A stretch of 64,000 nt of DNA from Methylobacterium aerolatum (GTDB taxonomy: Bacteria > Pseudomonadota > Alphaproteobacteria > Rhizobiales > Beijerinckiaceae): the NCBI RefSeq assembly GCF_022179085.1, contig NZ_BPQE01000017.1:62001-126000 (forward strand). The letters are read 5' to 3'. Positions within the stretch are counted from its first letter, which is position 1, and the number at the start of each line of letters is the position of its first letter. This document shows positions 1 to 8,286 of the stretch, piece by piece. A program made the translations under genes and the position numbers. The notes beneath the pieces are model-generated. The model had not been told where the DNA came from and did not search any database. It saw only the letters and a program-made list of their open reading frames with translations.

Positions 1-584
1 CCGGCCGCGCGCACCCGGTCCAGGGTCGCCAGCCGGTCCTCGTAGGTCCGGGTCGAGACGACCTTGTCGTAGTAGCCGGGGCCGGTATCGAGGTTGTGGT
101 TGTAGGCGGTGAGCCCAGCCTCGGCGAGGCGCCCGGCCTGGCTGTCGGTGAGCATCCCGAGGGTGACGCAGGCCTCCATGCCGAGACTGCGCACGCCGCG
201 CACCATGGAGAGCACGGCGTCGAATTCCGGCCCATCCTTCGGCTGGCGCCACGCGGCGCCCATGCAGAAGCGGGTAGCCCCGGCGGCCTTGGCGGCGGCG
301 GCCTCGTTCAGCACGGTCTCCACCGGCATCAGCCGCTGGCGGGCGAGGCCGGTCTCCTTGTGATGGGCGGATTGCGAGCAGTAGCCGCAATCCTCCGGGC
401 AGCCGCCGGTCTTGATCGACAGCAGGGAGGCCCGCTGGATGTCGGCGGGGTCGTTGTAGCGGCGGTGGATCGTCGCCGCGCGGAATACGAGGTCCATCAG
501 CGGCCCGTCGTGGATCGCGCGGATCTCCTCGACGGTCCAGTCGTGGCGGATGTCGTCTCGGGGGGGCATGGCGGCGTCGCTCAT
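1..584 (-). CDS. bioB: Biotin synthase (N-terminal part; gene runs off the window start)
   Basis: Radical-SAM enzyme that inserts sulfur into dethiobiotin in the last step of biotin synthesis. The translation shows [16 protein letters not shown], which carries the CxxxCxxC cysteines (about residues 62, 66, 69) that bind the SAM-cleaving 4Fe-4S cluster. Upstream is the usual BioB lead-in [20 protein letters not shown]. About 195 residues are visible and the C-terminal part lies left of base 1. Start chosen at the ATG read from 584 ([11 protein letters not shown]); a second in-frame ATG at 569 is possible. Downstream enzymes of the biotin pathway are outside the window. Identification is firm; only completeness is unknown. 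Confidence 0.95.
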   Translation of the reverse strand, partial: MSDAAMPPRDDIRHDWTVEEIRAIHDGPLMDLVFRAATIHRRYNDPADIQRASLLSIKTGGCPEDCGYCSQSAHHKETGLARQRLMPVETVLNEAAAAKAAGATRFCMGAAWRQPKDGPEFDAVLSMVRGVRSLGMEACVTLGMLTDSQAGRLAEAGLTAYNHNLDTGPGYYDKVVSTRTYEDRLATLDRVRAA

Positions 585-634
585 GGCTTTTCTTGCCGGG
601 CTTGGCCGGAAAAAATCAAGCCCCGCCTCTCTGT

Positions 635-696
635 CATTGCGAGCGGAGGGCTTCACGGGCCGCCCGGACCTTGCCGGGCAGGCTCTCAGGATGAGG
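635..696 (+). repeat. Degenerate dispersed repeat upstream of bioB
   Basis: Begins with cattgcgagcggag, the same opening as the inverted repeats at 40441, 62632 and 63210. It continues into a stretch (649-696) that matches the reverse complement of 11049-11095 with a few changes (ggcttca/tgggccgcc, ggctctcaggatgagg). It is therefore a hybrid or decayed copy of two repeat families of this genome, lying between the bioB start and the end of the next gene. Confidence 0.6.
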
Positions 697-732
697 ACGG
701 TTGAGGGGAGGAAGGGCTTTGAAGCCCGTCCC

Positions 733-1608
733 TTACGCCCGGGCCGCCGCCTGCGCCGTCCAGGCGTCGAAGGCGATGACCTTCTGGCGCTGCTCGCCCA
801 GGCCCTCGATGCGCAGGACCATCTCGTCGCCCTCCTTGAGGTAGCGCGGCGGCTTCATGCCCAGGCCGACGCCTGGGGGCGTGCCGGTGGTGATGACGTC
901 GCCGGGCTCCAGCAGCATGAAGTGCGAGCAATAGGCCACGATCTGCGGCACGTCGAAGATCATGGTCGCCGTCGAGCCGGTCTGGACGCGCTCGCCGTTC
1001 AGGTCGAGACTCATGGCCAGGGCCTTCAGGTCCTTGATCTCGTCGAGGGTCACGAGCCACGGGCCGAGGGGCCCGAAGGTCGGGGCGCTCTTGCCCTTGG
1101 TCCAGGTCGGCCCGCGGTTCATCTGCCAGTCCCGCTCGGAGACGTCGTTGCAGATGCAGGCGCCTGCCACGTAGTCGAGCGCCTCGTTGGCGTGGACGTA
1201 GCTCGCCGGGCGGCCGATCACGATAGCCAGCTCCACCTCCCAGTCGGTGCAGGAGGAACCCTTGGGCAGGATCACGGTGTCGTTCGGCCCGCACAGGCTG
1301 GAGGGGGCCTTGTTGAACACGATCGGCTCGGAGGGGATGGGCGAGCCGGTCTCGGCGGCGTGGTCGGCATAGTTGAGGCCGATGGCCACCACGTTGCGCG
1401 TGCCGCCGACGCAGGGGCCGAGCCGCGTGTCCGGCGGCAGCAGGGGTAGGGTCTCGGGATCGACGAGCTTCAGCCGGGCAAGGGATTCGGGCGACAGCGC
1501 CGGGCCGGTGATGTCCCGCACGAGGTGCGACAGGTTGCGGTAGCCGCCCTTGGCATCCACCAGGCCGGGTTTCTCGTCACCGGGTGCGCCGTGGCGGATC
1601 AGCTTCAT
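733..1608 (-). CDS. Fumarylacetoacetate hydrolase family protein
   Basis: 291-residue enzyme of the FAH/2-hydroxyhepta-2,4-diene-1,7-dioate isomerase family. These cytosolic metal-dependent enzymes hydrolyse or decarboxylate C-C bonds of dicarbonyl acids from aromatic or sugar-acid breakdown. The family signature [12 protein letters not shown] is followed by FNKAPSSL, the metal-ligand segment [11 protein letters not shown] and [10 protein letters not shown], and the C-terminal [15 protein letters not shown]. Length is typical of single-domain members. The gene is on its own between bioB and phaC, so its substrate cannot be read from context. Sequence alone does not separate fumarylpyruvate hydrolase, ureidoglycolate lyase and similar activities. 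Confidence 0.88.
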   Translation of the reverse strand: MKLIRHGAPGDEKPGLVDAKGGYRNLSHLVRDITGPALSPESLARLKLVDPETLPLLPPDTRLGPCVGGTRNVVAIGLNYADHAAETGSPIPSEPIVFNKAPSSLCGPNDTVILPKGSSCTDWEVELAIVIGRPASYVHANEALDYVAGACICNDVSERDWQMNRGPTWTKGKSAPTFGPLGPWLVTLDEIKDLKALAMSLDLNGERVQTGSTATMIFDVPQIVAYCSHFMLLEPGDVITTGTPPGVGLGMKPPRYLKEGDEMVLRIEGLGEQRQKVIAFDAWTAQAAARA

Positions 1609-1765
1609 CGTGCAACCTTTCGAGGGGCCCGTTCACAGCGCGCATCCTAGCGGCCCGGCGGGGAATGGGGGAGGGGTTCGGCGGCCCGCGACGGGCTTCC
1701 GTCCTTGCTTCGCTGGCGCTCGCGACGGCGGCGAGGGTGTCACGCCTCGCCGCGCCTCACGACGC

Positions 1766-3598
1766 TCAAGAGCGCATCCGCACGTAGGTCCCCGGCGCCG
1801 GGCCGAGGGAGGGCAGGGCGCCGCCGCCGGGCACGCGGGCCGGCACCCGCTCGGGCGCCTGCGATTCCAGCCAGTTGAGCCAGTACGGCCACCACGAGCC
1901 CGGATGCTCGGTCGCGGCGGCGACCCACTCCTCGAACTTTCCCTTCACCGGTCCCCCGGTCCAGAAACCGTATTTCGGCTTGGCGGGCGGGTTCACGACG
2001 CCGGCGATATGGCCGGAGCCGGCCATCACGTAATCGACCGGGCCGCCGAACCGCTTGGACCCCTTGTAGACGGAGACGGCGGGGGCGATGTGATCCTCGC
2101 GGGTGGCGAGGTTGAAGACCGGCACCTTCACCCGCTTCAGGTCGAGGCGCACGTTGCCGAGCACCATCTTCCCCTTGGCGAGGTTGTTCTCCAGGTAGCA
2201 GTTACGCAGGTAGTAGGAGTGGTTGGCCGCCGGCATCCGCGTGGCGTCCGAGTTCCAGTACAGCAGGTCGAAGGCCGAGGGCGCCTTGCCCTTGATGTAG
2301 TTGTTGACGACGTAGGGCCAGATCAGGTCGTTCGGCCGCAGCATGTTGAAGGCGTTGGCCATGCGCGCGCCCTCCAGGTAGCCGCGCTCCTGCATCCGGT
2401 CCTCGACCTGCCTGATCTGCTCCTCGTCCGCGAACACCTTCAGGTCGCCCGCATGGGTGAAGTCGACCTGCGTGGTCAGCAGGGTCGCGCTGGCGATCCG
2501 GCGGCGGCCGGTGGCGGCCTGCATCGCCAGGGTGACGGCGAGCAGCGTGCCGCCGACGCAGTAGCCCGCGGCGGCGACCTCGTTCTCGCCGGTGGCGGCG
2601 GCGATGGCGTCGATCGCCGCCTCGATCCCCTCGTTCATGTAGGACTCGAAGTCCTTGTCGGCGTGGCGCTCGTCCGGGTTCACCCACGAGATGCAGAACA
2701 CCGTCAGGCCCTGCTCCACCATCCACTTGATGAAGCTCTTCTGCGGGTTGAGATCGAGGATGTAGAACTTGTTGATCCACGGGGGCACGATCAGGAGGGG
2801 GCGTTTGAACACCGTCTCCGTCGTCGGCGCGTACTGGATGAGCTCGATCAGGTCGTTGCGGAACACCACCTCGCCGGGCGACACCGCGATGTTGCGGCCG
2901 ACCTCGAAGCCGCTCGGGTCGGTCTGGCGGACGCGCAGCGCCCCACCGCCGGCCTCCATGTCCTCCTCGTACATCTTGAGGCCGCGGACGAGGTTGGCGC
3001 CGTTCTCCGCCAGCGTGTGGCGGATCAGCTCCGGGTTCGTCGCCAGGAAGTTCGACGGCGAGAGCATGCTGGTCACCTGGCGCAGGTAGAACTGCGCCTT
3101 GTGCCGCGTGTGGTCGTCGATCCCGTCGGCCTCCTCCACGAGGTCCTCCGCCCACCGGGTGGCGATCAGGTAGCCCTGCTTCAGGAAGTCGAAATACGGG
3201 TTTTCCGACCAGTCGGGATGGGCGAAGCGGGTGTCGCGCTTCTCCGGGGCGGCCACCGGGGCGGCGGGCTGGCCCTGAAGCTTCAGGTAGGTCGAGCCCC
3301 ACAGGTTCACGAATTCCTGGGACAGGCGCGTCTGCGCCTCCAGGGTGCGGTTGGGGTCGGAGAGCCAGGCTTCGGCCACGCGCCCGAGGGTGCGCACCAT
3401 CTCGCCGACCTCCGTCGAGGGGCCGGGCGCGCCTTCGGGCTTGAGGTAGCGCGCGGCGCTCCTGCCCAGCGCCTCGACGAGCTGGCCGGCGTTGCGGGAC
3501 ATCGCCTCGATGTCGAGGGCGGCGGGTGCCGTCTCCGTCGGCGCGGCCTCGCGTGGGGCGGCGTCCGTCCTCGCTTGCCTCTGCTGCGGGCTCGTCAA
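1766..3598 (-). CDS. phaC: Class I poly(3-hydroxyalkanoate) synthase
   Basis: Polymerises (R)-3-hydroxyacyl-CoA, mainly 3-hydroxybutyryl-CoA, into PHB at the surface of storage granules. The 610-residue length fits class I. The lipase-like box GYCVGG carries the catalytic Cys at about 347. The partner Asp sits in REDHIAP (about 502) and the His in GSGHIAGVVNPP (about 530). VPPWINKFYILDLNP and FCISWVNPDERH are characteristic synthase segments. The first 30 residues are Ala/Thr/Pro rich and probably disordered. No phaA, phaB or phasin gene is adjacent, so precursor supply is encoded elsewhere. Start is the ATG at 3598; a frame ending 3617 is a shadow. Confidence 0.97.
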   Translation of the reverse strand: MTSPQQRQARTDAAPREAAPTETAPAALDIEAMSRNAGQLVEALGRSAARYLKPEGAPGPSTEVGEMVRTLGRVAEAWLSDPNRTLEAQTRLSQEFVNLWGSTYLKLQGQPAAPVAAPEKRDTRFAHPDWSENPYFDFLKQGYLIATRWAEDLVEEADGIDDHTRHKAQFYLRQVTSMLSPSNFLATNPELIRHTLAENGANLVRGLKMYEEDMEAGGGALRVRQTDPSGFEVGRNIAVSPGEVVFRNDLIELIQYAPTTETVFKRPLLIVPPWINKFYILDLNPQKSFIKWMVEQGLTVFCISWVNPDERHADKDFESYMNEGIEAAIDAIAAATGENEVAAAGYCVGGTLLAVTLAMQAATGRRRIASATLLTTQVDFTHAGDLKVFADEEQIRQVEDRMQERGYLEGARMANAFNMLRPNDLIWPYVVNNYIKGKAPSAFDLLYWNSDATRMPAANHSYYLRNCYLENNLAKGKMVLGNVRLDLKRVKVPVFNLATREDHIAPAVSVYKGSKRFGGPVDYVMAGSGHIAGVVNPPAKPKYGFWTGGPVKGKFEEWVAAATEHPGSWWPYWLNWLESQAPERVPARVPGGGALPSLGPAPGTYVRMRS

Positions 3599-3779
3599 AG
3601 CTGGCCTCCCTGTTCATGGCTGCCCGCTGCTGACGGCGAGCCTCGTTTCCGTCACATTAAGGAGCGAGCCGGAGGTTTCGCCACCCCGGGGCGGGTTTCC
3701 CCGCAACATCGGACCCATGTTCTCATCGCGTACCTACAACGCGCGCGGGCGGGTCGACCGTGCGCGGGAGTGCCTTCGG

Positions 3780-4157
3780 ATGACGGTCGCCCTGCGCCGC
3801 TGCCTGCTGCCGAGCCTCGTGCTGATTCCCCTGGGTGGGTCCCTCGCGGCCTGCTCCGGCGATGCGGTGCGCACCCTCGCGACCAATTCCGGTTACGGCC
3901 CTCCGAAGGTGGAGGCGCCCGACTTCGTGACAAGTTCCCGCCCCAAGGAGGCGCCGGGTTACATGCCGGTGGGTGTCGATGCGCCGCGCCGCCCGAGCCG
4001 CCCCCGGTCGGAGGAGGGCCAGAAGGCCCTGGAGACGGAACTGGAGCAGGCCCGCGGCCGCAACACCGCCCGGGGCCATGCCGCCGAGAGCGCCGCCAAG
4101 GGCGTGGCGAAGGGCATGGCCCCCGCCGCCCCGGCGGCCGCGCCCTCGCCCAACTAG
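3780..4157 (+). CDS. Small lipoprotein, function unknown
   Basis: 125 residues. The N-terminus MTVALRRCLLPSLVLIPLGG leads to a lipobox LAAC with the acylated cysteine at residue 25, so it is expected to be a membrane-anchored periplasmic lipoprotein. The remainder is low-complexity, rich in Pro, Ala, Arg and Glu, with no recognised domain. An upstream in-frame ATG at 3717 would place 21 unrelated residues before the signal peptide, so the ATG at 3780 was preferred. It is transcribed away from phaC and runs toward the aminotransferase gene 87 bases downstream, with which it may share a transcript. Confidence 0.7.
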   Translation: MTVALRRCLLPSLVLIPLGGSLAACSGDAVRTLATNSGYGPPKVEAPDFVTSSRPKEAPGYMPVGVDAPRRPSRPRSEEGQKALETELEQARGRNTARGHAAESAAKGVAKGMAPAAPAAAPSPN

Positions 4158-4244
4158 CCCTTTTTTCTGGGTCGGCGGACGCCGCGGCCTCTGCTATAGG
4201 TGGCGGTTCGCGCCCCTGAGGACCCTGACGGAGCGGGCGCGCCC

Positions 4245-5474
4245 ATGGACATGCCGATGACCGACTTTCACCGCATCAAGCGCCTCCCGCCCTACGTGTT
4301 CGAGCAGGTGAACCGGATCAAGGCCGCGGCCCGAGCTAACGGCGCCGACATCATCGACCTCGGCATGGGCAACCCGGACCTCGACGCGCCCAGGCACGTC
4401 ATCGCCAAGCTGGCCGAGACGGCGGGGCGCCCGCGGACCGACCGCTACTCCGCCTCCAAGGGCATCGCCGGCCTGCGCCGGGCCCAGGCCGGCTATTATG
4501 AGCGCCGCTTCGGCGTGAAGCTCAACCCCGACACGCAGGTCGTGGCGACGCTCGGCTCGAAGGAGGGTTTCGCCAACATGGCCCAGGCGATCACCGCCCC
4601 GGGCGATGTCGTGCTGGTGCCGAACCCGAGCTACCCGATCCACGCCTTCGGCTTCCTGATGGCGGGCGGCGTGATCCGCTCCGTGCCGGCCGAGCCGACG
4701 CCGGCCATGTTCCCCGCCCTGGAGCGGGCGATGCAGCACTCGATCCCGAAGCCGGTGGCGCTCGTGGTCTGCTACCCCTCGAACCCGACCGCCTACGTCG
4801 CCGGGCTCGACTTCTACCGGGACCTCGTGGCCTTCGCGAAGAAGCACGAGCTGATCCTGCTCTCCGACCTCGCCTATGCCGAGGTGTATTTCGACGGCGA
4901 GCCGCCGCCCTCGGTGCTGCAGGTGCCGGGCGCCATCGACTGCACGGTGGAGTTCACCTCCCTGTCGAAGACCTACTCCATGGCCGGCTGGCGCATGGGC
5001 TTCGCGGTGGGCAACGAGCGGCTGCTCGCGGCCCTTACGCGGGTGAAATCTTACCTCGATTACGGCGCCTTCACGCCGATCCAGGTGGCGGCCACCGCCG
5101 CGCTGAACGGGCCGGACGATTGCATCCACGAGATGCGGGCCGTCTACAAGAAGCGCCGGGACGCGCTGGTGGATTCGTTCGGCAAGGCGGGGTGGAAGAT
5201 CCCGGCCCCGGCCGCCTCGATGTTCGCCTGGGTGCCGATCCCCGAGCGGTACCGCCCGCTGGGCAGCCTCGAATTCTCGAAGCTGCTGCTGGAGAAGTCC
5301 GACGTCGCGGTCGCCCCCGGCATCGGCTTCGGCGAGCACGGGGACGACTTCGTCCGCATCGCCCTCGTGGAGAACGAGCAGCGCATCCGGCAGGCCGCGC
5401 GCAACCTGCGCCGGTTCTTCGACGCGGCGGACAAGTCCCTGCACAACGTCGTGCCGATGGCCAAGGTCGGCTGA
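4245..5474 (+). CDS. alaC: Class I/II PLP aminotransferase, AlaC type
   Basis: 409-residue cytosolic transaminase resembling AlaC (glutamate-pyruvate aminotransferase) and, more distantly, LL-diaminopimelate aminotransferases. It has the fold-I hallmarks DLGMGNPDLDAP (substrate loop), SNPTA, SDLAYAEVYFD, and the PLP-binding lysine in SLSKTYSMAGWRMG (about residue 242). The C-terminal APGIGFGEHGDDFVRIALVE is typical of the group. Start at the ATG at 4245 (MDMPMTDFHRIKRL); ATG 4257 is also possible and a GTG at 4200 would add 15 residues of low similarity. In many alphaproteobacteria this gene precedes homoserine dehydrogenase; that partner is not here, so AlaC remains a family-based name. Confidence 0.85.
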   Translation: MDMPMTDFHRIKRLPPYVFEQVNRIKAAARANGADIIDLGMGNPDLDAPRHVIAKLAETAGRPRTDRYSASKGIAGLRRAQAGYYERRFGVKLNPDTQVVATLGSKEGFANMAQAITAPGDVVLVPNPSYPIHAFGFLMAGGVIRSVPAEPTPAMFPALERAMQHSIPKPVALVVCYPSNPTAYVAGLDFYRDLVAFAKKHELILLSDLAYAEVYFDGEPPPSVLQVPGAIDCTVEFTSLSKTYSMAGWRMGFAVGNERLLAALTRVKSYLDYGAFTPIQVAATAALNGPDDCIHEMRAVYKKRRDALVDSFGKAGWKIPAPAASMFAWVPIPERYRPLGSLEFSKLLLEKSDVAVAPGIGFGEHGDDFVRIALVENEQRIRQAARNLRRFFDAADKSLHNVVPMAKVG

Positions 5475-5546
5475 GCGATCGGCCGGGCCGGTCCCATCTC
5501 CTGTTGCCGCGAGGCGACAGGGCGCACGAAAGGGTTGTGGGCCGGT

Positions 5547-5573
5547 CCGGCGGCGCTTGCCAGGCGCCGCCGG
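5547..5573. terminator. G/C hairpin after the aminotransferase gene
   Basis: Ten-base perfect stem ccggcggcgc / gcgccgccgg around a 7-base loop, 70 bases after the aminotransferase stop. No T run follows, so it could be a weak or Rho-assisted terminator or an mRNA-stabilising hairpin. Confidence 0.4.
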
Positions 5574-5626
5574 GCTGCGCAGGGTTCCCACGGGGGTGTT
5601 CCGGTCCCCCTTGTGTCGAGAGCCGC

Positions 5627-5839
5627 ATGCGCCGTCTGAAACTCATCGCCGCCCTGCTGCTCACCTCCGCGGCGGCGGCCTGTGCCCCGAATCCCATCAT
5701 CGCGCGGGATCCCGTGCCCGCCCCCGGCCCGGCGGACGCCTATGCGTGCCAGTCCCGGCCGTTGCCGCTCAACGCCTTCACCACGGGCTGCCGCCCGATT
5801 CCGGCCGCCCCGCCGGTGGTGCTCCAGTCGCGCGGCTGA
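5627..5839 (+). CDS. Short lipoprotein, function unknown
   Basis: 70 residues. MRRLKLIAALLLTSAAAAC is a clear lipoprotein signal with the cysteine at residue 19. The mature part has further Cys residues at about 50 and 59, enough for one disulfide in the periplasm, and is Pro rich. No family is recognised. The gene is clearly set off by the lipoprotein signal, although a longer open frame in the same register runs upstream through the aminotransferase gene. Confidence 0.65.
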   Translation: MRRLKLIAALLLTSAAAACAPNPIIARDPVPAPGPADAYACQSRPLPLNAFTTGCRPIPAAPPVVLQSRG

Positions 5840-5955
5840 CCCCGACAGGCCGGGTCGTCCCCGGAATCCTCCGCCGGACCGGGCACCGCCCGCCACCGGC
5901 GGATTTGCGGTAGGATGCCGGCGCCACCCGGCGATCCACAGTGACGGAGCCTCCC

Positions 5956-6318
5956 TTGCGCGTCTCGATCCTGCATACGGCGCTGATCGCCACCGGCGTC
6001 TCGGCCGTCCTGGCGGCCACCGGCGCCTCGGCCCAGTCCGTGCCGGTCCCGGTGCGGCCGGAGGGCTTCGTCTTCGCCGCGCCGGACGCGCTCTCGGTCC
6101 TCGACACCGCCGCGGTCAACCAGCCCGTCGCGCCGGCCTCCCGGCCCGACCTGCAGCGGCCCGCCGTGCCGGTCGCCCAGGTGATGAACGGCGGCGGCTT
6201 CGGCTACACCGGCTTCGACTATTTCCACGATCAGTATTCTGAGGGCCGCCTCGGCGACCGCCGCCGCCCGCGGGACTACGTGGTCGCCCCGGCCTACGTG
6301 ACGCCGCCGCGCCGCTGA
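5956..6318 (+). CDS. Secreted protein of unknown function
   Basis: 120 residues from the TTG at 5956, which has a GGAG ribosome-binding site 6-7 bases ahead. A GTG at 5941 in the same frame would add five residues but has no such site. The N-terminus (RVSILHTALIATGVSAVLAATGASAQ) is a classical signal peptide with cleavage after ASA. The mature protein is Pro/Val/Ala rich with a Gly-Tyr/Phe-Asp stretch (GGGFGYTGFDYFHDQ) and an Arg-rich tail. No known domain is recognised. A T-tailed hairpin follows at 6360, so this is probably a monocistronic transcript. Confidence 0.65.
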   Translation: MRVSILHTALIATGVSAVLAATGASAQSVPVPVRPEGFVFAAPDALSVLDTAAVNQPVAPASRPDLQRPAVPVAQVMNGGGFGYTGFDYFHDQYSEGRLGDRRRPRDYVVAPAYVTPPRR

Positions 6319-6359
6319 TCGCGGGGCGTTTCGGGCGGGGAGGGGCGCCCCGTTCTCAT

Positions 6360-6383
6360 GCCCGGCCGAAGGGCGGGCTTTTT
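6360..6383 (+). terminator. Rho-independent terminator
   Basis: gcccggcc-gaa-gggcgggc, an 8-base stem with one mismatch and a 3-base loop, followed directly by ttttt. It lies 42 bases past the stop of the secreted-protein gene. Confidence 0.7.
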
Positions 6384-6439
6384 CCGTGCCTGTCCTTATC
6401 CTCAGTGTCCGGCCGTAAAGGTCGTCGCTCCAGCCCCGC

Positions 6440-6556
6440 GCCCTCATCCCGAGGTGCGGCGTCAGCCGCCTCGACGGAGGGCTCCGGAAGGCTCCGCGAT
6501 CCCAGAAGCCCTTCTTCGAGGCCTCCGCTGCACTCCGGCACCTCAGGATGAGGGCG
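6440..6556. repeat. Dispersed inverted repeat ('cctcat..gaggtgc' family)
   Basis: Ends mirror each other: ccctcatcccgaggtgc at the left and gcacctcaggatgaggg at the right. The interior contains the shared segment ggctccgcgatcc and tcgaggcctccgctgc. A second copy with the same interior lies at 11222-11327. It sits between two convergent genes (secreted protein and DUF3140 gene). No coding potential is credible. Confidence 0.75.
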
Positions 6557-6612
6557 CGGTGGGACAAGAAATGCCTTTCCGGCCAGACTCTCCGGATGGG
6601 GGGCGAGCTCCC

Positions 6613-6948
6613 TCAATCCTTGTGCGGATCGTGGCCCCAGTTCATCAGGGACAGGCGCCAGGGTGACTCGGGGTCCTTGCGGGCGTCGCCGCCCTGCTTG
6701 AGGTGGCGGTGGACGTAGCCGACGACCTTCTTCATCGCCGCGTAGTCGTCGTCGGTGAGGTCGGCCTTCTTCTTGTCCTTGATCTCCAGGATGCGGCGGC
6801 CCATCGCGTGGCCCGTGGACTCCCCACCGCCCTTCTTCTGGCCGACTTGCCTGCTCTCCTCGCTGTCGAGGTGCTTGCGCAGGGCCGCCGGGGTCATGTT
6901 GACCGCTTGCCTGAACTCGTCCCAGGTCGTCTCGTGATCGTCAGCCAT
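6613..6948 (-). CDS. DUF3140 family protein
   Basis: 111-residue soluble, charged protein matching the DUF3140 pattern: an N-terminal helix (WDEFRQAVNMTPAALRKHL), a central SxxxGHAMGRRILEI segment, and the conserved ending SPWRLSLMNWGHDPHKD. The biochemical role of the family is unknown to me. The first half resembles a small DNA-binding or adaptor helix pair, but this is only an impression. It is encoded alone, convergent with the secreted-protein gene and upstream of mtnA on the same strand (86 bases between the two). Confidence 0.8.
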   Translation of the reverse strand: MADDHETTWDEFRQAVNMTPAALRKHLDSEESRQVGQKKGGGESTGHAMGRRILEIKDKKKADLTDDDYAAMKKVVGYVHRHLKQGGDARKDPESPWRLSLMNWGHDPHKD

Positions 6949-7034
6949 TCGCGTCGCCCGTCAGCCTGCCGGATGTCGGCGGGCAACGTCCGGCAGGCGC
7001 AACGGTCGCCCGCGATAGGGCGACGCAGGGCCGG

Positions 7035-8132
7035 TCAGGCGGCCTCGCGGCGCTCTGGGTACAGGCCGAGCAGCCCCTCGGCGCTGGCTTCGCAGACCCC
7101 GCGCTCGGTGATGATGCCGGTGACGAGGCGCGAGGGCGTCACGTCGAAGGCCGGGTTGGCCACCGGACTGCCGGGGGAGACGACCTCGATCGTGGCGAAG
7201 CCCCCCTCCGCCGTGCGGCCGGTGAGGTGCGTCACCTCGCGGGCGTCGCGCTCCTCGATCGGGATCTCGGCGACGCCATCCCGCAGGGTCCAGTCGATCG
7301 TGGAGAAGGGCAGGGCGGCGTAGAAGGGCACGCCCGTGTCCCGGGCGGCCAGCGCCTTCAGGTAGGTGCCGATCTTGTTGCAGACGTCGCCCTCGGCGGT
7401 GGTGCGGTCCGAGCCGACGATGCAGAGGTCGACCTGCCCGTGCTGCATCAGATGGCCGCCGGCATTGTCGGCGATCACCGTATGGGGCACCCCGTGGCCG
7501 TTGAGTTCGAAGGCGGTGAGCGCCGCGCCCTGGTTGCGGGGCCTCGTCTCGTCCACCAGCACATGCACCGGCACGCCGCGCTCGTGGGCATCGTAGATCG
7601 GCGCCAGGGCGGTGCCCCAGTCGACGGTGGCGAGCCAGCCGGCATTGCAGTGGGTGAGGACGGTGACCGGACGGCCTGTCCGCTCATGAATGTCGGCGAT
7701 GAGCCGGCCGCCATGGGCGCCGATCGCCCGGCAGCTCGCCACATCCTCCTCAGCGATCCGCCCGGCTTCCGCGAAGGCGCGGGCGAATCGCTCCTGCTGC
7801 GCGAGGGGACGGACGATGGCGGCCACCCGGTCCAGCGCCCAGCGCAGGTTGATCGCGGTGGGCCGCGTGGCGGCGAGCGTCGCGCAGGCCCGCTCCAGGC
7901 CCTCCGTCGAAGCATCCTCGCGCAGGCCCAGCGCCAGCCCGTAGGCGGCCGTGACACCGATCAGCGGGGCGCCGCGCACGATCATGGTGCGGATCGCCAC
8001 CGCCGCATCGTCGAGGGTGGCCAGCCGCTTCAGGTCGAAGGCGAAGGGCAGCCGCGTCTGGTCGATCACCTGGACGCTGACGCCGTCGGCATCGGGGAAG
8101 ATGGTGCGATAGGGCCGGCCGTCGATATTCAT
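7035..8132 (-). CDS. mtnA: S-methyl-5-thioribose-1-phosphate isomerase
   Basis: Methionine-salvage enzyme that converts methylthioribose-1-phosphate to methylthioribulose-1-phosphate. It belongs to the eIF2B-alpha/beta/delta-like fold. 365 residues from [12 protein letters not shown] (ATG at 8132); an upstream frame extension to 8216 lacks similarity. Diagnostic segments are [17 protein letters not shown], the catalytic-cysteine motif [30 protein letters not shown], and the Asp-containing [18 protein letters not shown]. Other salvage genes (mtnB, C, D) are not adjacent. Divergent from ftsK with about 150 bases between starts. Archaeal ribose-1,5-bisphosphate isomerase is the closest alternative but the motifs fit MtnA. 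Confidence 0.94.
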   Translation of the reverse strand: MNIDGRPYRTIFPDADGVSVQVIDQTRLPFAFDLKRLATLDDAAVAIRTMIVRGAPLIGVTAAYGLALGLREDASTEGLERACATLAATRPTAINLRWALDRVAAIVRPLAQQERFARAFAEAGRIAEEDVASCRAIGAHGGRLIADIHERTGRPVTVLTHCNAGWLATVDWGTALAPIYDAHERGVPVHVLVDETRPRNQGAALTAFELNGHGVPHTVIADNAGGHLMQHGQVDLCIVGSDRTTAEGDVCNKIGTYLKALAARDTGVPFYAALPFSTIDWTLRDGVAEIPIEERDAREVTHLTGRTAEGGFATIEVVSPGSPVANPAFDVTPSRLVTGIITERGVCEASAEGLLGLYPERREAA

Positions 8133-8286
8133 GGGCCGGATGTGCCACAACGGGACCGGGTTTGCACGCCCGGGGCCGTTCCGAAGCCCCGCCCCATCCC
8201 CGCAAGCCTTTCTCAACCTTAGCCGGTCGTTAAGGGCTGTCTGCCAGCGTCAGCGGCGAGTCCCTAGGTTTCGCGTCCGGTCCCGC

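Noticed and set aside
1550-4219. 889-codon open frame on the plus strand across phaC
   Set aside because: Antisense to phaC; His/Arg/Val/Gly-rich composition typical of GC-bias shadows, no domain.
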